Below, piece after piece: positions 14,655 to 22,004 of a stretch of DNA of 22,004 bases. The number at the start of each line of letters is the position of its first letter. Position 1 is the stretch's first letter. The notes beneath the pieces are model-generated. The model saw only the letters and a list, made by a program, of their open reading frames with translations, did no database searches and had not been told where the DNA came from. The DNA lies in contig JACDAP010000182.1 of the NCBI GenBank assembly GCA_013695395.1, positions 1-22,004 of the forward strand. Reading direction: 5' to 3'. The stretch is from Solirubrobacterales bacterium (lineage in GTDB: Bacteria > Actinomycetota > Thermoleophilia > Solirubrobacterales > Solirubrobacteraceae). The position numbers and the translations under genes are program-made.

Positions 14655-15531
14655 AGGCTGCGAGCGCCCGCTCGACCAGCGCCATGATCCCCTCGCGCGA
14701 GCCCGCCGCCGCGTAGAAGCCGGCCAGGTGGGCGAAGCGCGCGTCGGGTACGCCGGTGACTTCGGCGAGGGCCTCGTCGGTCAGACCCGCCCATGCAGCC
14801 GGAAGGTCCTTGCGGTTGCCGAAGCCACCGAGCTCCCGTGGAACCGCTTGGAGCGCCCACCCGTCGCTCTTCGGGTAGACGACGAAGAGCGCCTCGGGCG
14901 CGCGGGTGACGACCGCCTCCCGCCAGGGCATGTTGCGCTCGAGCTCGACCACGCGCGGATCGTCGGCCCGCGCGATCGCGCCGCCGACCAGATCCTGCGC
15001 CCGCTGGAAGGCGGCTGAGCCTGCGAGCTCACGCTGCAGGATCCCGGTGGCGAAGGCGACGGCGTCGGCGAAGCGGGCGTCCTCCTGCTCGGCGGTGAGC
15101 TCGTCGTCCCAGTCCGGGTTCATCGCCCCGATCAGGCCGGAGACGCTCATCGCACGGATCCCGCCGACGAGTGACTCCGCGATCGTCTGGCCGGTGTCGT
15201 TGGCGTCGATGCCCTGCACGAGCCGCTCGTCGACCGCCCGCGCGGCCTCCGGGCTCCCCGCGAGGGACGCACCGTGCTCCCGCCAGACCAGGCCGAAGCT
15301 CGCGTAGCGGACCCCGTTGGCACGCTCGCCCGCCCCGCCCTTCTGATGATGGTCGAAGTCGCCGGTCTCGGGGTCGCTGCGGCCACCGAGGTCCACGCGC
15401 ACGTCAGCTTCGGCGTACCTCGCGCGGTCCCGTGTCCGGATCAGCTCGAGCTCGCCCAGCGCAAGCCGGAGGGTCGCCACCGCGAAGACGTCGTCGGCGT
15501 GGAAGTTCCCGGAGTGGGTGGCGACGATCAT
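14653..15531 (-). CDS. MYG1-family (UPF0160) metal-dependent hydrolase
   Basis: 292-residue member of the MYG1 family, DHH-like metal-dependent phosphoesterases. Human MYG1 is a 3'-5' RNA exonuclease; bacterial members are largely uncharacterised. Metal-ligand motifs: THSGNFHADDVFAVATL at the N-terminus (His6, His11, Asp13, Asp14) and GDFDHHQ (Asp58, Asp60, His61, His62). The phrases YASFGLVWREHG and DANDTGQ are also typical. The frame is open to 15651, but the family N-terminus begins at the ATG at 15531, which has TACGCT 7 nt upstream. It stands after the small gene at 15597-15812 and may be read through from it. Confidence 0.88.
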   Translation of the reverse strand: MIVATHSGNFHADDVFAVATLRLALGELELIRTRDRARYAEADVRVDLGGRSDPETGDFDHHQKGGAGERANGVRYASFGLVWREHGASLAGSPEAARAVDERLVQGIDANDTGQTIAESLVGGIRAMSVSGLIGAMNPDWDDELTAEQEDARFADAVAFATGILQRELAGSAAFQRAQDLVGGAIARADDPRVVELERNMPWREAVVTRAPEALFVVYPKSDGWALQAVPRELGGFGNRKDLPAAWAGLTDEALAEVTGVPDARFAHLAGFYAAAGSREGIMALVERALAA

Positions 15532-15538
15532 GCCAAGC

Positions 15539-15544
15539 AGCGTA
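15539..15544 (-). promoter_or_regulatory. -10 box for the MYG1 gene
   Basis: TACGCT on minus, 7 nt before the ATG; leaderless-type spacing. Confidence 0.45.
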
Positions 15545-15596
15545 GGGGCGACGTTCAGACGTAGCTCAGGCCGCGGCGGCCCGTCGAGCCTCGCGC

Positions 15597-15812
15597 TCAG
15601 CCGCCGAGGCCGAAGCCCACCCGCTGCTCGTCCTTGTCGACCTTCAGCCACAGGACGTGCTGGAGGTTGAGCTTGACGGTGCCGTCCTCGCCGGTGACCT
15701 CGTGCCAGCCGTCGCCGCCGATCGCGCTCTGGAGGCTCATGAGCTCGGCGTCGGAGACGCGCAGGGCGAGCGGCGGGGAGGCGTGGAAGCCGATGGAGAT
15801 GCGCTGGGGCAT
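15597..15812 (-). CDS. Small conserved protein of unknown function (71 aa)
   Basis: Short soluble protein with alternating strand pattern: RISIGFHASPPLALRVSDAEL, a short helix, then DGTVKLNLQHVLWLKVDKDE and RVGFG at the end. The layout recalls small actinobacterial proteins of the DUF3107 kind (strand-rich, about 70 residues), but I cannot assign it to that family with confidence. The ATG at 15812 lies 7 nt after the epimerase stop on the same strand, so it is very likely the second gene of an epimerase operon. A GAAGGA sequence lies within the end of the epimerase gene, somewhat far from the start. Confidence 0.65.
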   Translation of the reverse strand: MPQRISIGFHASPPLALRVSDAELMSLQSAIGGDGWHEVTGEDGTVKLNLQHVLWLKVDKDEQRVGFGLGG

Positions 15813-15819
15813 GAGGGGT

Positions 15820-16233
15820 TCAGTGTCCTTCGTGAGAGGGCTGGACGATCTCGGTGAGCACGCCACCGGAGGACTTCGGGTGCAGGAAGGCGACGCTCGA
15901 GTTCCGGATGCCGACGCGCGGCTCCTCGTCGATCAGGCGCACGCCCGCGGCCTTCAGACGCGCGAGCTGGGCCGCGATGTCGGTGACCTGGTAGGCGACG
16001 TGATGCAGCCCGCTGCCGCGCCTCTCGAGGAACTTCGCGACGGTCGTCTCGGGGCCGAGCGGCGCGATCAGCTCGACGTGGTTCTCACCGACGTCGAGCA
16101 GCACCGCCTCGACGCCCTGCTCCTCGACGACCTCGCGGTGCACGAGCGTCATCTCGTAGTCGCGGTCGTAGAGGGCGAGCGACGCATCGAGGTCTTCGAC
16201 GGCGATGCCGACATGATCGATCCGGGTGAACAT
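15820..16233 (-). CDS. mce: Methylmalonyl-CoA epimerase
   Basis: Vicinal-oxygen-chelate enzyme of 137 residues that interconverts (2S)- and (2R)-methylmalonyl-CoA in propionyl-CoA breakdown, upstream of methylmalonyl-CoA mutase. Two beta-alpha-beta-beta-beta modules are seen. Predicted metal ligands are His7 (DHVGIAV), Glu54 (NHVELI), His77/His78 (GSGLHHVAYQV) and Glu128 (LTEIVQ). Length is that of the family. The ATG at 16233 has TAGACT 8 nt upstream. The next gene on the strand is the 71-residue protein, 7 nt away. The mutase is not in the window. Confidence 0.93.
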   Translation of the reverse strand: MFTRIDHVGIAVEDLDASLALYDRDYEMTLVHREVVEEQGVEAVLLDVGENHVELIAPLGPETTVAKFLERRGSGLHHVAYQVTDIAAQLARLKAAGVRLIDEEPRVGIRNSSVAFLHPKSSGGVLTEIVQPSHEGH

Positions 16234-16241
16234 CAGCGCCG

Positions 16242-16247
16242 AGTCTA
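16242..16247 (-). promoter_or_regulatory. -10 box for the epimerase gene
   Basis: TAGACT on minus, 8 nt before the ATG. Confidence 0.45.
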
Positions 16248-16258
16248 TCCGCGTGCCC

Positions 16259-16285
16259 CGGCCCGAGGCCCGTGGCTCGGGGCCG
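16259..16285 (-). terminator. Hairpin after ftsH
   Basis: CGGCCCGAG (16259-16267) pairs with CTCGGGGCCG (16276-16285) with a single bulged base and an 8-nt loop, beginning 6 nt past the ftsH stop. GC-rich and without a T-tract, as is usual in such genomes. Confidence 0.45.
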
Positions 16286-16290
16286 CTCGA

Positions 16291-17913
<1,623 letters not shown>

Positions 17914-17917
17914 ACCT

Positions 17918-17945
17918 GAAATAGTCGGTCATGTCGCACGTTTCC
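17918..17945 (-). promoter_or_regulatory. Possible ftsH promoter with a stress-sigma-like -35
   Basis: On minus, GGAAAC (17945-17940), a 16-nt spacer and TATTTC (17923-17918) precede the GTG. GGAAAC resembles the -35 of ECF sigma factors, but the -10 looks vegetative; assignment is tentative. Confidence 0.3.
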
Positions 17946-17950
17946 ACCAT

Positions 17951-17964
17951 CGGGTCGGGACCCG
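17951..17964. promoter_or_regulatory. Palindrome in the ftsH/anti-sigma divergent region
   Basis: CGGGTC-GG-GACCCG is a perfect 6-bp inverted repeat; a related half site (GTCGGGTCC) follows about 10 bp later. It is a candidate operator in the 141-bp region between the divergent genes. Confidence 0.35.
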
Positions 17965-18054
17965 AGTGGACCGATGTCGGGTCCGGTGGGCGCCTGGGCG
18001 TTCGCGACGGTGAATGATCCGGACGCGCGCTGCGAAGGAATCAGCTGGCGGAAC

Positions 18055-18740
18055 ATGGCTGATGAATCAGACCGAACCGAGGACACCTGGCTCAAACGGG
18101 TCGCGGCGGGCGACCGTGGTGAGAGAGCGAGCGGGAGCCGGGGCCCAGGGAGCCCACCGGCACCAGCATTCCGCCTCACGCCGCGGCGGCTCCATCCGCT
18201 GGGTCCACCCAGGACGAGCTGGCCGGGCACCGCCGTCGCCGGACGCTCCGTTCCGCGGGTCTCGGCCTCGCCGCAGCGGCCGGGCTGGCGCTGGCCTTCG
18301 CCCTGGGGACGGGCACCGCGACCGACACGACGACGACCGTCGCCCAGCAGCCGCGGACGATCACCGAGGAGCGGACCGTCCCCGACACCTCGCTTCCCGG
18401 GTCGCAGGAGAAGACCGTGACGCTCCGCGGCGCGGGCGTCCGTGCCCAGGCCCAGGTCAACGTGACCGGCCCCGGCCGGGTCGTCTCGGTGAAGAGCACG
18501 AGCGTGGCAGAGGTCCCCAAGGGCACCTACTACGAGCTCTGGTTCGTCGGCCCCGGCGACACTCCCGGTTCCCCCAACCGGATTCCAGCGGGCACCTGGC
18601 ACCCGGACAAGCGCGGCATCACCGACGTCCGCTTCCTGATCGCCGCCGACCCGATGATCTTCCCCGAGATCGAGGTCACCAAGGAGCCGCCAGACGGCAA
18701 CCCGGCCTCCAGCGGCGACGTGGCGCTGCGCTCGAACTGA
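18055..18740 (+). pseudogene. RskA-like anti-sigma factor, membrane and extracytoplasmic part, frame broken at the 5' end
   Basis: The frame ending at 18740 encodes a basic stretch (HRRRRTLRSAG), a membrane helix (GLGLAAAAGLALAFALG), a Thr-rich linker and a C-terminal domain with YYELWFVGPG...AGTWHPDKRG...IEVTKEPPDGNPASSGDV, the pattern of anti-sigma-K factor (RskA) C-terminal domains. In that frame no ATG, GTG or TTG occurs between the stop at 18120-18122 and GTG 18417, which lies after the helix. The preceding ATG 18055 opens a different frame: MADESDRTEDTWLKRVAAGDRG. One extra G in the GGGG run at 18140-18143 would join them. Alternatively the first 20 residues, which look like an ECF sigma factor N-terminus, are a deletion remnant. 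No zinc-binding anti-sigma domain is seen. Confidence 0.55.
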
Positions 18741-18749
18741 GGTGAGGCC

Positions 18750-18769
18750 GCGCCGGCCTGGCCCGGCGC
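18750..18769 (+). terminator. GC-rich hairpin after the anti-sigma gene
   Basis: GCGCCGG and CCGGCGC form a 7-bp stem around a 6-nt loop, 9 nt after the stop at 18740. Confidence 0.4.
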
Positions 18770-18770
18770 G

Positions 18771-18817
18771 AACCGCCCGCCATTTCCATCGCTACGCGTG
18801 GAAGATGGCGGGCGGTT
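18771..18817. terminator. Long hairpin between convergent genes, probable bidirectional terminator
   Basis: The left arm 18771-18788 (AACCGCCCGCCATTTCCA) pairs with the right arm 18799-18817 over 13 bp, one bulged base and 5 more bp, with a 10-nt loop. It is the strongest hairpin in the window and lies between the convergent anti-sigma and vapC genes. Confidence 0.65.
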
Positions 18818-18842
18818 GCCTGTCTTCGTCCCGAGCGACGCC

Positions 18843-19220
18843 TCAGGTCCAGCGGACGTCGATGCCGTAGACGGGGAGCCGGGGGTCGGCGGAGATCACC
18901 GGGATCCCCTCGATCGAGGCCTGCGCGACGAGCAGGCGGTCGAACGGGTCGCGGTGATGGAGCTCGAGGTTACGGACGGCCCACACGTGCGCGGGGCTGA
19001 CCGCGAGCCAGCGGAACCCCTCCCGGACGATCACCTGCGGGAGGTCATCGACCACCTCGAGCCTGCCGAGCTTCCGCTTGATCGCGATCTCCCACAGGCT
19101 CGCGACGCTCACGAGCAGCTCATTCTCCGGCTCCGCGATCAGAGCGCGGGCCGCCGCCGGCAGGCGCGCGTCGTTCCCGAGCCACCAAAGCACCGCGTGG
19201 GTGTCCACGAGGGCGCGCAC
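18843..19220 (-). CDS. vapC: VapC-family PIN-domain toxin
   Basis: Ribonuclease toxin of a type II toxin-antitoxin pair; PIN toxins cut tRNA or rRNA when free of antitoxin. The 125 residues show all acids of the PIN site: Asp6 in LVDTHAVLWWL, Glu44 in SLWEIAIKRKLG, Asp91/Asp94 in HRDPFDRLLVAQA and Asp112 in VISADPRL. It looks intact. The GTG start lies 3 nt after the stop of the antitoxin gene, so the two should be translated together. The cognate antitoxin is of the Phd type, a common pairing for this PIN subgroup (DTHAVLWW). Confidence 0.92.
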   Translation of the reverse strand: MRALVDTHAVLWWLGNDARLPAAARALIAEPENELLVSVASLWEIAIKRKLGRLEVVDDLPQVIVREGFRWLAVSPAHVWAVRNLELHHRDPFDRLLVAQASIEGIPVISADPRLPVYGIDVRWT

Positions 19221-19223
19221 GCT

Positions 19224-19448
19224 TCAGAGGTAGTCCTCGAAGCCCTCCGGCGTCTCGTCGAAGTCGTCGGCCATCACGATCTGCCCGGCGAGCGCGCCCG
19301 GCTCACGCGGCCTGCCCGGCGGGTCGAGCGCCACAAGCTTCGCGACCGGGGTCGCCCCCCTGCGCACGATGATCTCCTCACCGGCTTCGGCGCGGGCCAC
19401 GAGCTTGGAGAAGTGCGTCTTGGCCTCGTGGATGGAGACGGCGTCCAT
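19224..19448 (-). CDS. Phd/YefM-type antitoxin of the VapC pair
   Basis: 74-residue antitoxin. The N-terminal DNA-binding dimer part is MDAVSIHEAKTHFSKLVARAEAGEEIIVRRGATPVAKLV, with the family hallmarks IHEAKTHFS and EEIIVRRG.PVAKL; the acidic C-terminal tail (about 58-74, ADDFDETPEGFEDYL) should wrap the toxin. It is translated first, upstream of vapC, as usual. The ATG at 19448 has TAGGCT 7 nt upstream. Autoregulation through the repeats at 19469-19483 is likely. Confidence 0.9.
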   Translation of the reverse strand: MDAVSIHEAKTHFSKLVARAEAGEEIIVRRGATPVAKLVALDPPGRPREPGALAGQIVMADDFDETPEGFEDYL

Positions 19449-19455
19449 GCGGGCC

Positions 19456-19483
19456 AGCCTACTGGATCTAGTCCGCTTAGTCC
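19456..19483 (-). promoter_or_regulatory. Promoter and operator-like repeats of the toxin-antitoxin pair
   Basis: On minus, TAGGCT (19461-19456) is the -10. Upstream, GGACTA occurs twice with 9-bp spacing (plus-strand TAGTCC at 19469-19474 and 19478-19483), suitable for a Phd-type repressor. Confidence 0.45.
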
Positions 19484-19541
19484 ACCTGGTGTGGCCTCGA
19501 TGCCGTCGGCCCCGCCAGGATCACGATGCCAAGGACGGTGC

Positions 19542-20357
19542 TCACGCCGCGGCGCCCTCCGCGCGGAGGATCTCCTCGAGCGCGGCCCGCCCGACCTCGA
19601 GCTGCTCGTCGGTCGGCTCCCGGGTGCCGAGCACGCGCTGGAGCTCGTGCCCAGGGACGCGGAGTGCCCGAGCCGCGGCGCTGTCGTGGTGGCGCTCGGA
19701 CCAGGTGAAGACCTCGACGGCCAGGCCGATCGAGGCCAGGGAGAGGGCAGCACCATGTGCGGCGGTCGGCTTCTCGACGAGCGCCTTCAGGAGCGCGGTA
19801 CCCGCGACGTTCGAGGCGAGCATCGGCGCCATGAGATGGGAGCCGCAGCGGTCGTGCTCCTTGGCCGCGTCGCGGGCGTCGGCGTCGTCCTGCTCGTAGG
19901 CGGCGATCGCCTTGTGCTCGACCCCGTGGTAGGCGGCCAGGTCGCCGCCGCGCAGGGCGAGCAGCGACGGCGCGATCGAGACGGCGGCGAGCATCGCCTC
20001 ACCACGCAGGCCGCTCACCCGGCGGCGCAGCAGAGACCCCGCGAGCGCGGCGCCGCCCATCGCCGCGAGGATCTGCGGATTCTGGAACGGCAGCTGCGCG
20101 GCGGGCAGCCGGCGCTTGACGAGCGGGATGACGAGCATCGCCTCGCCGAGCTTGACGACTCCGCGAGCGCCGGGGACGCTTTCGACGCGACCCTTCACGC
20201 GCGGCTTGCGACCCGAGGCGACCTCGATCGCCCCTGCCTTCGTCCGCACCGCCGCGGCCCAATGGGTCGGCCCGTGGACGAGCAGCCCGTTCCGCAGCGC
20301 CATGCCGCCGAGCCGGAGCTTCTCGGACTTGGTCTCCTCGGTCTTCTCTTCGCTCAT
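19542..20357 (-). CDS. DUF1385 (YqhQ-like) membrane protein
   Basis: 271-residue protein of the DUF1385/YqhQ family, described as predicted metal-dependent enzymes of unknown role. Marks: LRLGGMALRNGLLVHGPTHWA at the N-terminus (family GG-x-A-x5-G pattern), the central HGVEHKAIAAYE and HDRCGSHLMAP motifs with His, Glu, Asp and Cys suited to metal binding, and hydrophobic segments around 95-140 and 185-225. The acidic Lys/Glu-rich first 15 residues are probably disordered. The ATG overlaps the TGA of the M20 peptidase gene as ATGA, so it is translationally coupled to that gene. Confidence 0.82.
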   Translation of the reverse strand: MSEEKTEETKSEKLRLGGMALRNGLLVHGPTHWAAAVRTKAGAIEVASGRKPRVKGRVESVPGARGVVKLGEAMLVIPLVKRRLPAAQLPFQNPQILAAMGGAALAGSLLRRRVSGLRGEAMLAAVSIAPSLLALRGGDLAAYHGVEHKAIAAYEQDDADARDAAKEHDRCGSHLMAPMLASNVAGTALLKALVEKPTAAHGAALSLASIGLAVEVFTWSERHHDSAAARALRVPGHELQRVLGTREPTDEQLEVGRAALEEILRAEGAAA

Positions 20358-21649
20358 CCCAGCAGCTCCTCGGTGATCGCCTTGTAGGCCCGGGCGGCGA
20401 AGCCCAGTGTGCTCGCGTGGATCCGCTCGTCCTTGCCGTGGACCAGCGGCCACATCTCGTAGAGGCTCATCTCCCGCTGCGGGTAGAAGCCGTAGGCGGT
20501 GCACTCGGGGAACGCCGCCCGGAAGGTGCGCGAGTCGGTGAAGGCGGGGAGCATGCTCGGGAGCACCTTGGCGTCCGGGTCCTCGCTCGCGAGCCAGGCG
20601 GCGATCGCGTCCCAGAGCGGCCCTTCCGGCTTCGAGCCGTTGCCGACGACCTCTTCGTCGAACGAGAGCTCGTAGCCGTCGTGTCCTGCGAGCACCTCCT
20701 CGATCCGGGCACGGGCGCCGTCCTCGTCCATGCCCGGCGGGACGCGGCAGTCGACCTTCAGCCACGCCTGCGACGGGATGACGTTGATCTTCGCCCCGGC
20801 GCCGATCATCGTCGGCGCGAAGGTCACGGAGAGCATCGGCTCGACGAACGCGGCGAGCTCGGGCGCGCGGCTGCGGAGCTCCTCGAGCGCGGTGGCAGCA
20901 TCCTCGCCGACCTCGATGCCGAGGCCCTCGAGGAGCCCCTTGGGTGCGTCGGTCACATCGAGCTCGGCCTTCGCGGTGGCAAGCGTCGCGAGCAGCGGGG
21001 CGAGCTTGGGCAGCGCGTTGTCGGCCATCGCGGGCATCGAGGCGTGCCCCGCGCGCCCGTGCGCGGTGAGGGTGAAGCGGAAGACGCCCTTCTCGGCGAT
21101 GCAGACGCCGTAGTGGCGGTCCGCACCGACCTCGAAGACGGTGCCGCCGCCCTCGTTGAGCAGGTAGTCGCAGCGGACCTTGTCGGGATGCTCGCGGCAG
21201 ATCCACTTCGCCCCGTTCGCCCCGCCGGTCTCCTCGTCGACGACGCAGACGACGAGCAGGTCCCCCTTCACCGGCCGCCAGCCCTCGCGGGCCAGCGTGA
21301 GCGCAGCGGCGACCTCGCTCGCGGTCTGCGACTTCATGTCCTGCGCGCCACGGCCCCAGACGACGCCATCGACCACGTCGCCGGACCACGGGCCACGCTG
21401 CCACTCCGACGGCGTGGCGAGCACGGTGTCCATGTGGGAGAGCAGGCAGAGCACGGGGCCTGGCGCGGCGCCGCGTAGGCGCGCGACGAGGTTCGGCCGC
21501 TCCGGCGTGGCGCCGAGCAGATCGACCTCGAAGCCCGCCTCCTCGAGCACCCCCGCGAGCCACTCCTGCGCGACGCGCTCGTCCCCCGGGGGGTTGACCG
21601 TGTTGAAGCGAAGCAGCTGCTGGAGCAGCTCCGTGGCGAGGGTCTCCAT
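20354..21649 (-). CDS. M20-family metallopeptidase (ArgE/DapE/CPG2 type)
   Basis: Zinc-dependent amidohydrolase of 431 residues cleaving an N-acyl amino acid, a dipeptide or a similar amide. Site residues: His72 and Asp74 in SHMDTV, the bridging Asp104 in GRGAQDMKSQ, the general base Glu139 with Glu140 in VDEETGG, and a late His in PLVHGKDERIH. The lid/dimerisation domain lies between about 180 and 310 (FTLTAHGRAGHASMP). It resembles the acetylornithine deacetylase/succinyl-diaminopimelate desuccinylase group, but no biosynthetic neighbours support either substrate. The ATG at 21649 has TAGCAT 8 nt upstream and a purine-rich GGGAAGGA in between. First gene of a pair with DUF1385. Confidence 0.88.
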   Translation of the reverse strand: METLATELLQQLLRFNTVNPPGDERVAQEWLAGVLEEAGFEVDLLGATPERPNLVARLRGAAPGPVLCLLSHMDTVLATPSEWQRGPWSGDVVDGVVWGRGAQDMKSQTASEVAAALTLAREGWRPVKGDLLVVCVVDEETGGANGAKWICREHPDKVRCDYLLNEGGGTVFEVGADRHYGVCIAEKGVFRFTLTAHGRAGHASMPAMADNALPKLAPLLATLATAKAELDVTDAPKGLLEGLGIEVGEDAATALEELRSRAPELAAFVEPMLSVTFAPTMIGAGAKINVIPSQAWLKVDCRVPPGMDEDGARARIEEVLAGHDGYELSFDEEVVGNGSKPEGPLWDAIAAWLASEDPDAKVLPSMLPAFTDSRTFRAAFPECTAYGFYPQREMSLYEMWPLVHGKDERIHASTLGFAARAYKAITEELLG

Positions 21650-21657
21650 TCCTTCCC

Positions 21658-21663
21658 ATGCTA
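21658..21663 (-). promoter_or_regulatory. -10 box for the M20-DUF1385 operon
   Basis: TAGCAT on minus, 8 nt before the ATG. Confidence 0.45.
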
Positions 21664-21692
21664 CGGACCACCCCGTGCCAGAGTGCGGGGCC

Positions 21693-22004
21693 GTGCCACG
21701 GCCTGAGCTCACCACGGTCCTGCGCGAGTGGGGCCGCATCGGCCTGATCGGCTTCGGCGGACCGCCCGCGCACGTCGCCCTGCTGCGGGAGCTCTGCGTG
21801 GAGCGCCGGAAGTGGATGGCGCCGCGGGAGTTCGAGGACGCGAACGCGGCCTGCGGCCTGCTCCCCGGCCCGGCCTCGACGCAGCTCGCGATCTTCTGCG
21901 CGCAACGTGTCGCGGGCGCGCGCGGGGCGCTGCTCGGCGGCGCGGCCTTCATCCTGCCGGGGCTCATCGCGGTCCTCGCGCTCGCCGCGCTGACGCTGCA
22001 GGAC
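21693..22004 (+). CDS. chrA: Chromate transporter (CHR family), N-terminal 104 residues (partial)
   Basis: Membrane protein of the CHR family, which exports chromate in characterised members. The N-terminal signature is present: IGLIGFGGPPAHVALL, then ERRKWMAPREFEDANAACGLLPGPASTQLAIF, and a first membrane helix region GALLGGAAFILPGLIAVLALAAL. The frame continues beyond the right edge, so the rest of the first CHR domain and any second domain are not visible. GTG at 21693 gives the usual N-terminus; GTG at 21675 is in frame and has a weak TACGGA 7 nt upstream. It is divergent from the M20 peptidase gene across about 43 bp. Confidence 0.88.
   Translation, partial: MPRPELTTVLREWGRIGLIGFGGPPAHVALLRELCVERRKWMAPREFEDANAACGLLPGPASTQLAIFCAQRVAGARGALLGGAAFILPGLIAVLALAALTLQD

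Overview
The window is strongly GC-rich, and real genes show G or C at almost every third codon position. Gene content points to a high-GC Gram-positive, most likely an actinobacterium of the Thermoleophilia/Solirubrobacterales type. Supporting features are a SpoIID/LytB wall protein, a short FtsH, a DUF559/AbiEi protein, methylmalonyl-CoA epimerase, and many genes with a TANNNT -10 box only 6-8 nt before the start codon (leaderless-type starts). The placement is inference from gene content; no rRNA or tRNA gene is visible.

Layout. 1-2643: the 5' part of a succinate-semialdehyde dehydrogenase (minus, runs off the left edge), a decayed PIN-toxin fragment, and an AlsS-type acetolactate synthase (minus). 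2701-5331: a secreted SpoIID-domain protein converging with an Old Yellow Enzyme reductase. 5430-6659: accessory island with a frameshifted small membrane protein, then an AbiEi/DUF559 endonuclease-like gene lying exactly between two copies of a 49-nt hairpin repeat. 6682-9516: MaoC hydratase and ABC1 kinase (minus), divergent from a stand-alone 5'-3' exonuclease. 9632-11644: a secreted, C-terminally anchored glycoside hydrolase of family 2. 11649-14637: YdeI/OmdA-like protein, YchF and PAP2 phosphatase (minus), divergent from a lipid kinase. 14653-17913: MYG1 hydrolase, a small conserved protein, methylmalonyl-CoA epimerase and FtsH (all minus). 18055-18740: a broken RskA-like anti-sigma gene. 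18750-18817: tandem hairpins. 18843-19448: VapC/Phd toxin-antitoxin pair. 19542-21649: DUF1385 and M20 peptidase genes coupled by an ATGA overlap. 21693-22004: the start of a chromate transporter.

Most of the window is chromosomal housekeeping and metabolism. The most unusual unit is the AbiEi/DUF559 gene at 5682-6626. Its start codon sits in the apex of one hairpin repeat and its last codons and stop lie in the left arm of the other. The two repeats differ by a compensatory base-pair swap in the outer stem, so the hairpin itself seems to be maintained. This resembles a mobile or self-marking gene cassette. Two other genes (5430-5626 and 18055-18740) change reading frame, each explicable by one missing base in a G-run. 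They are either young pseudogenes or sequencing errors.
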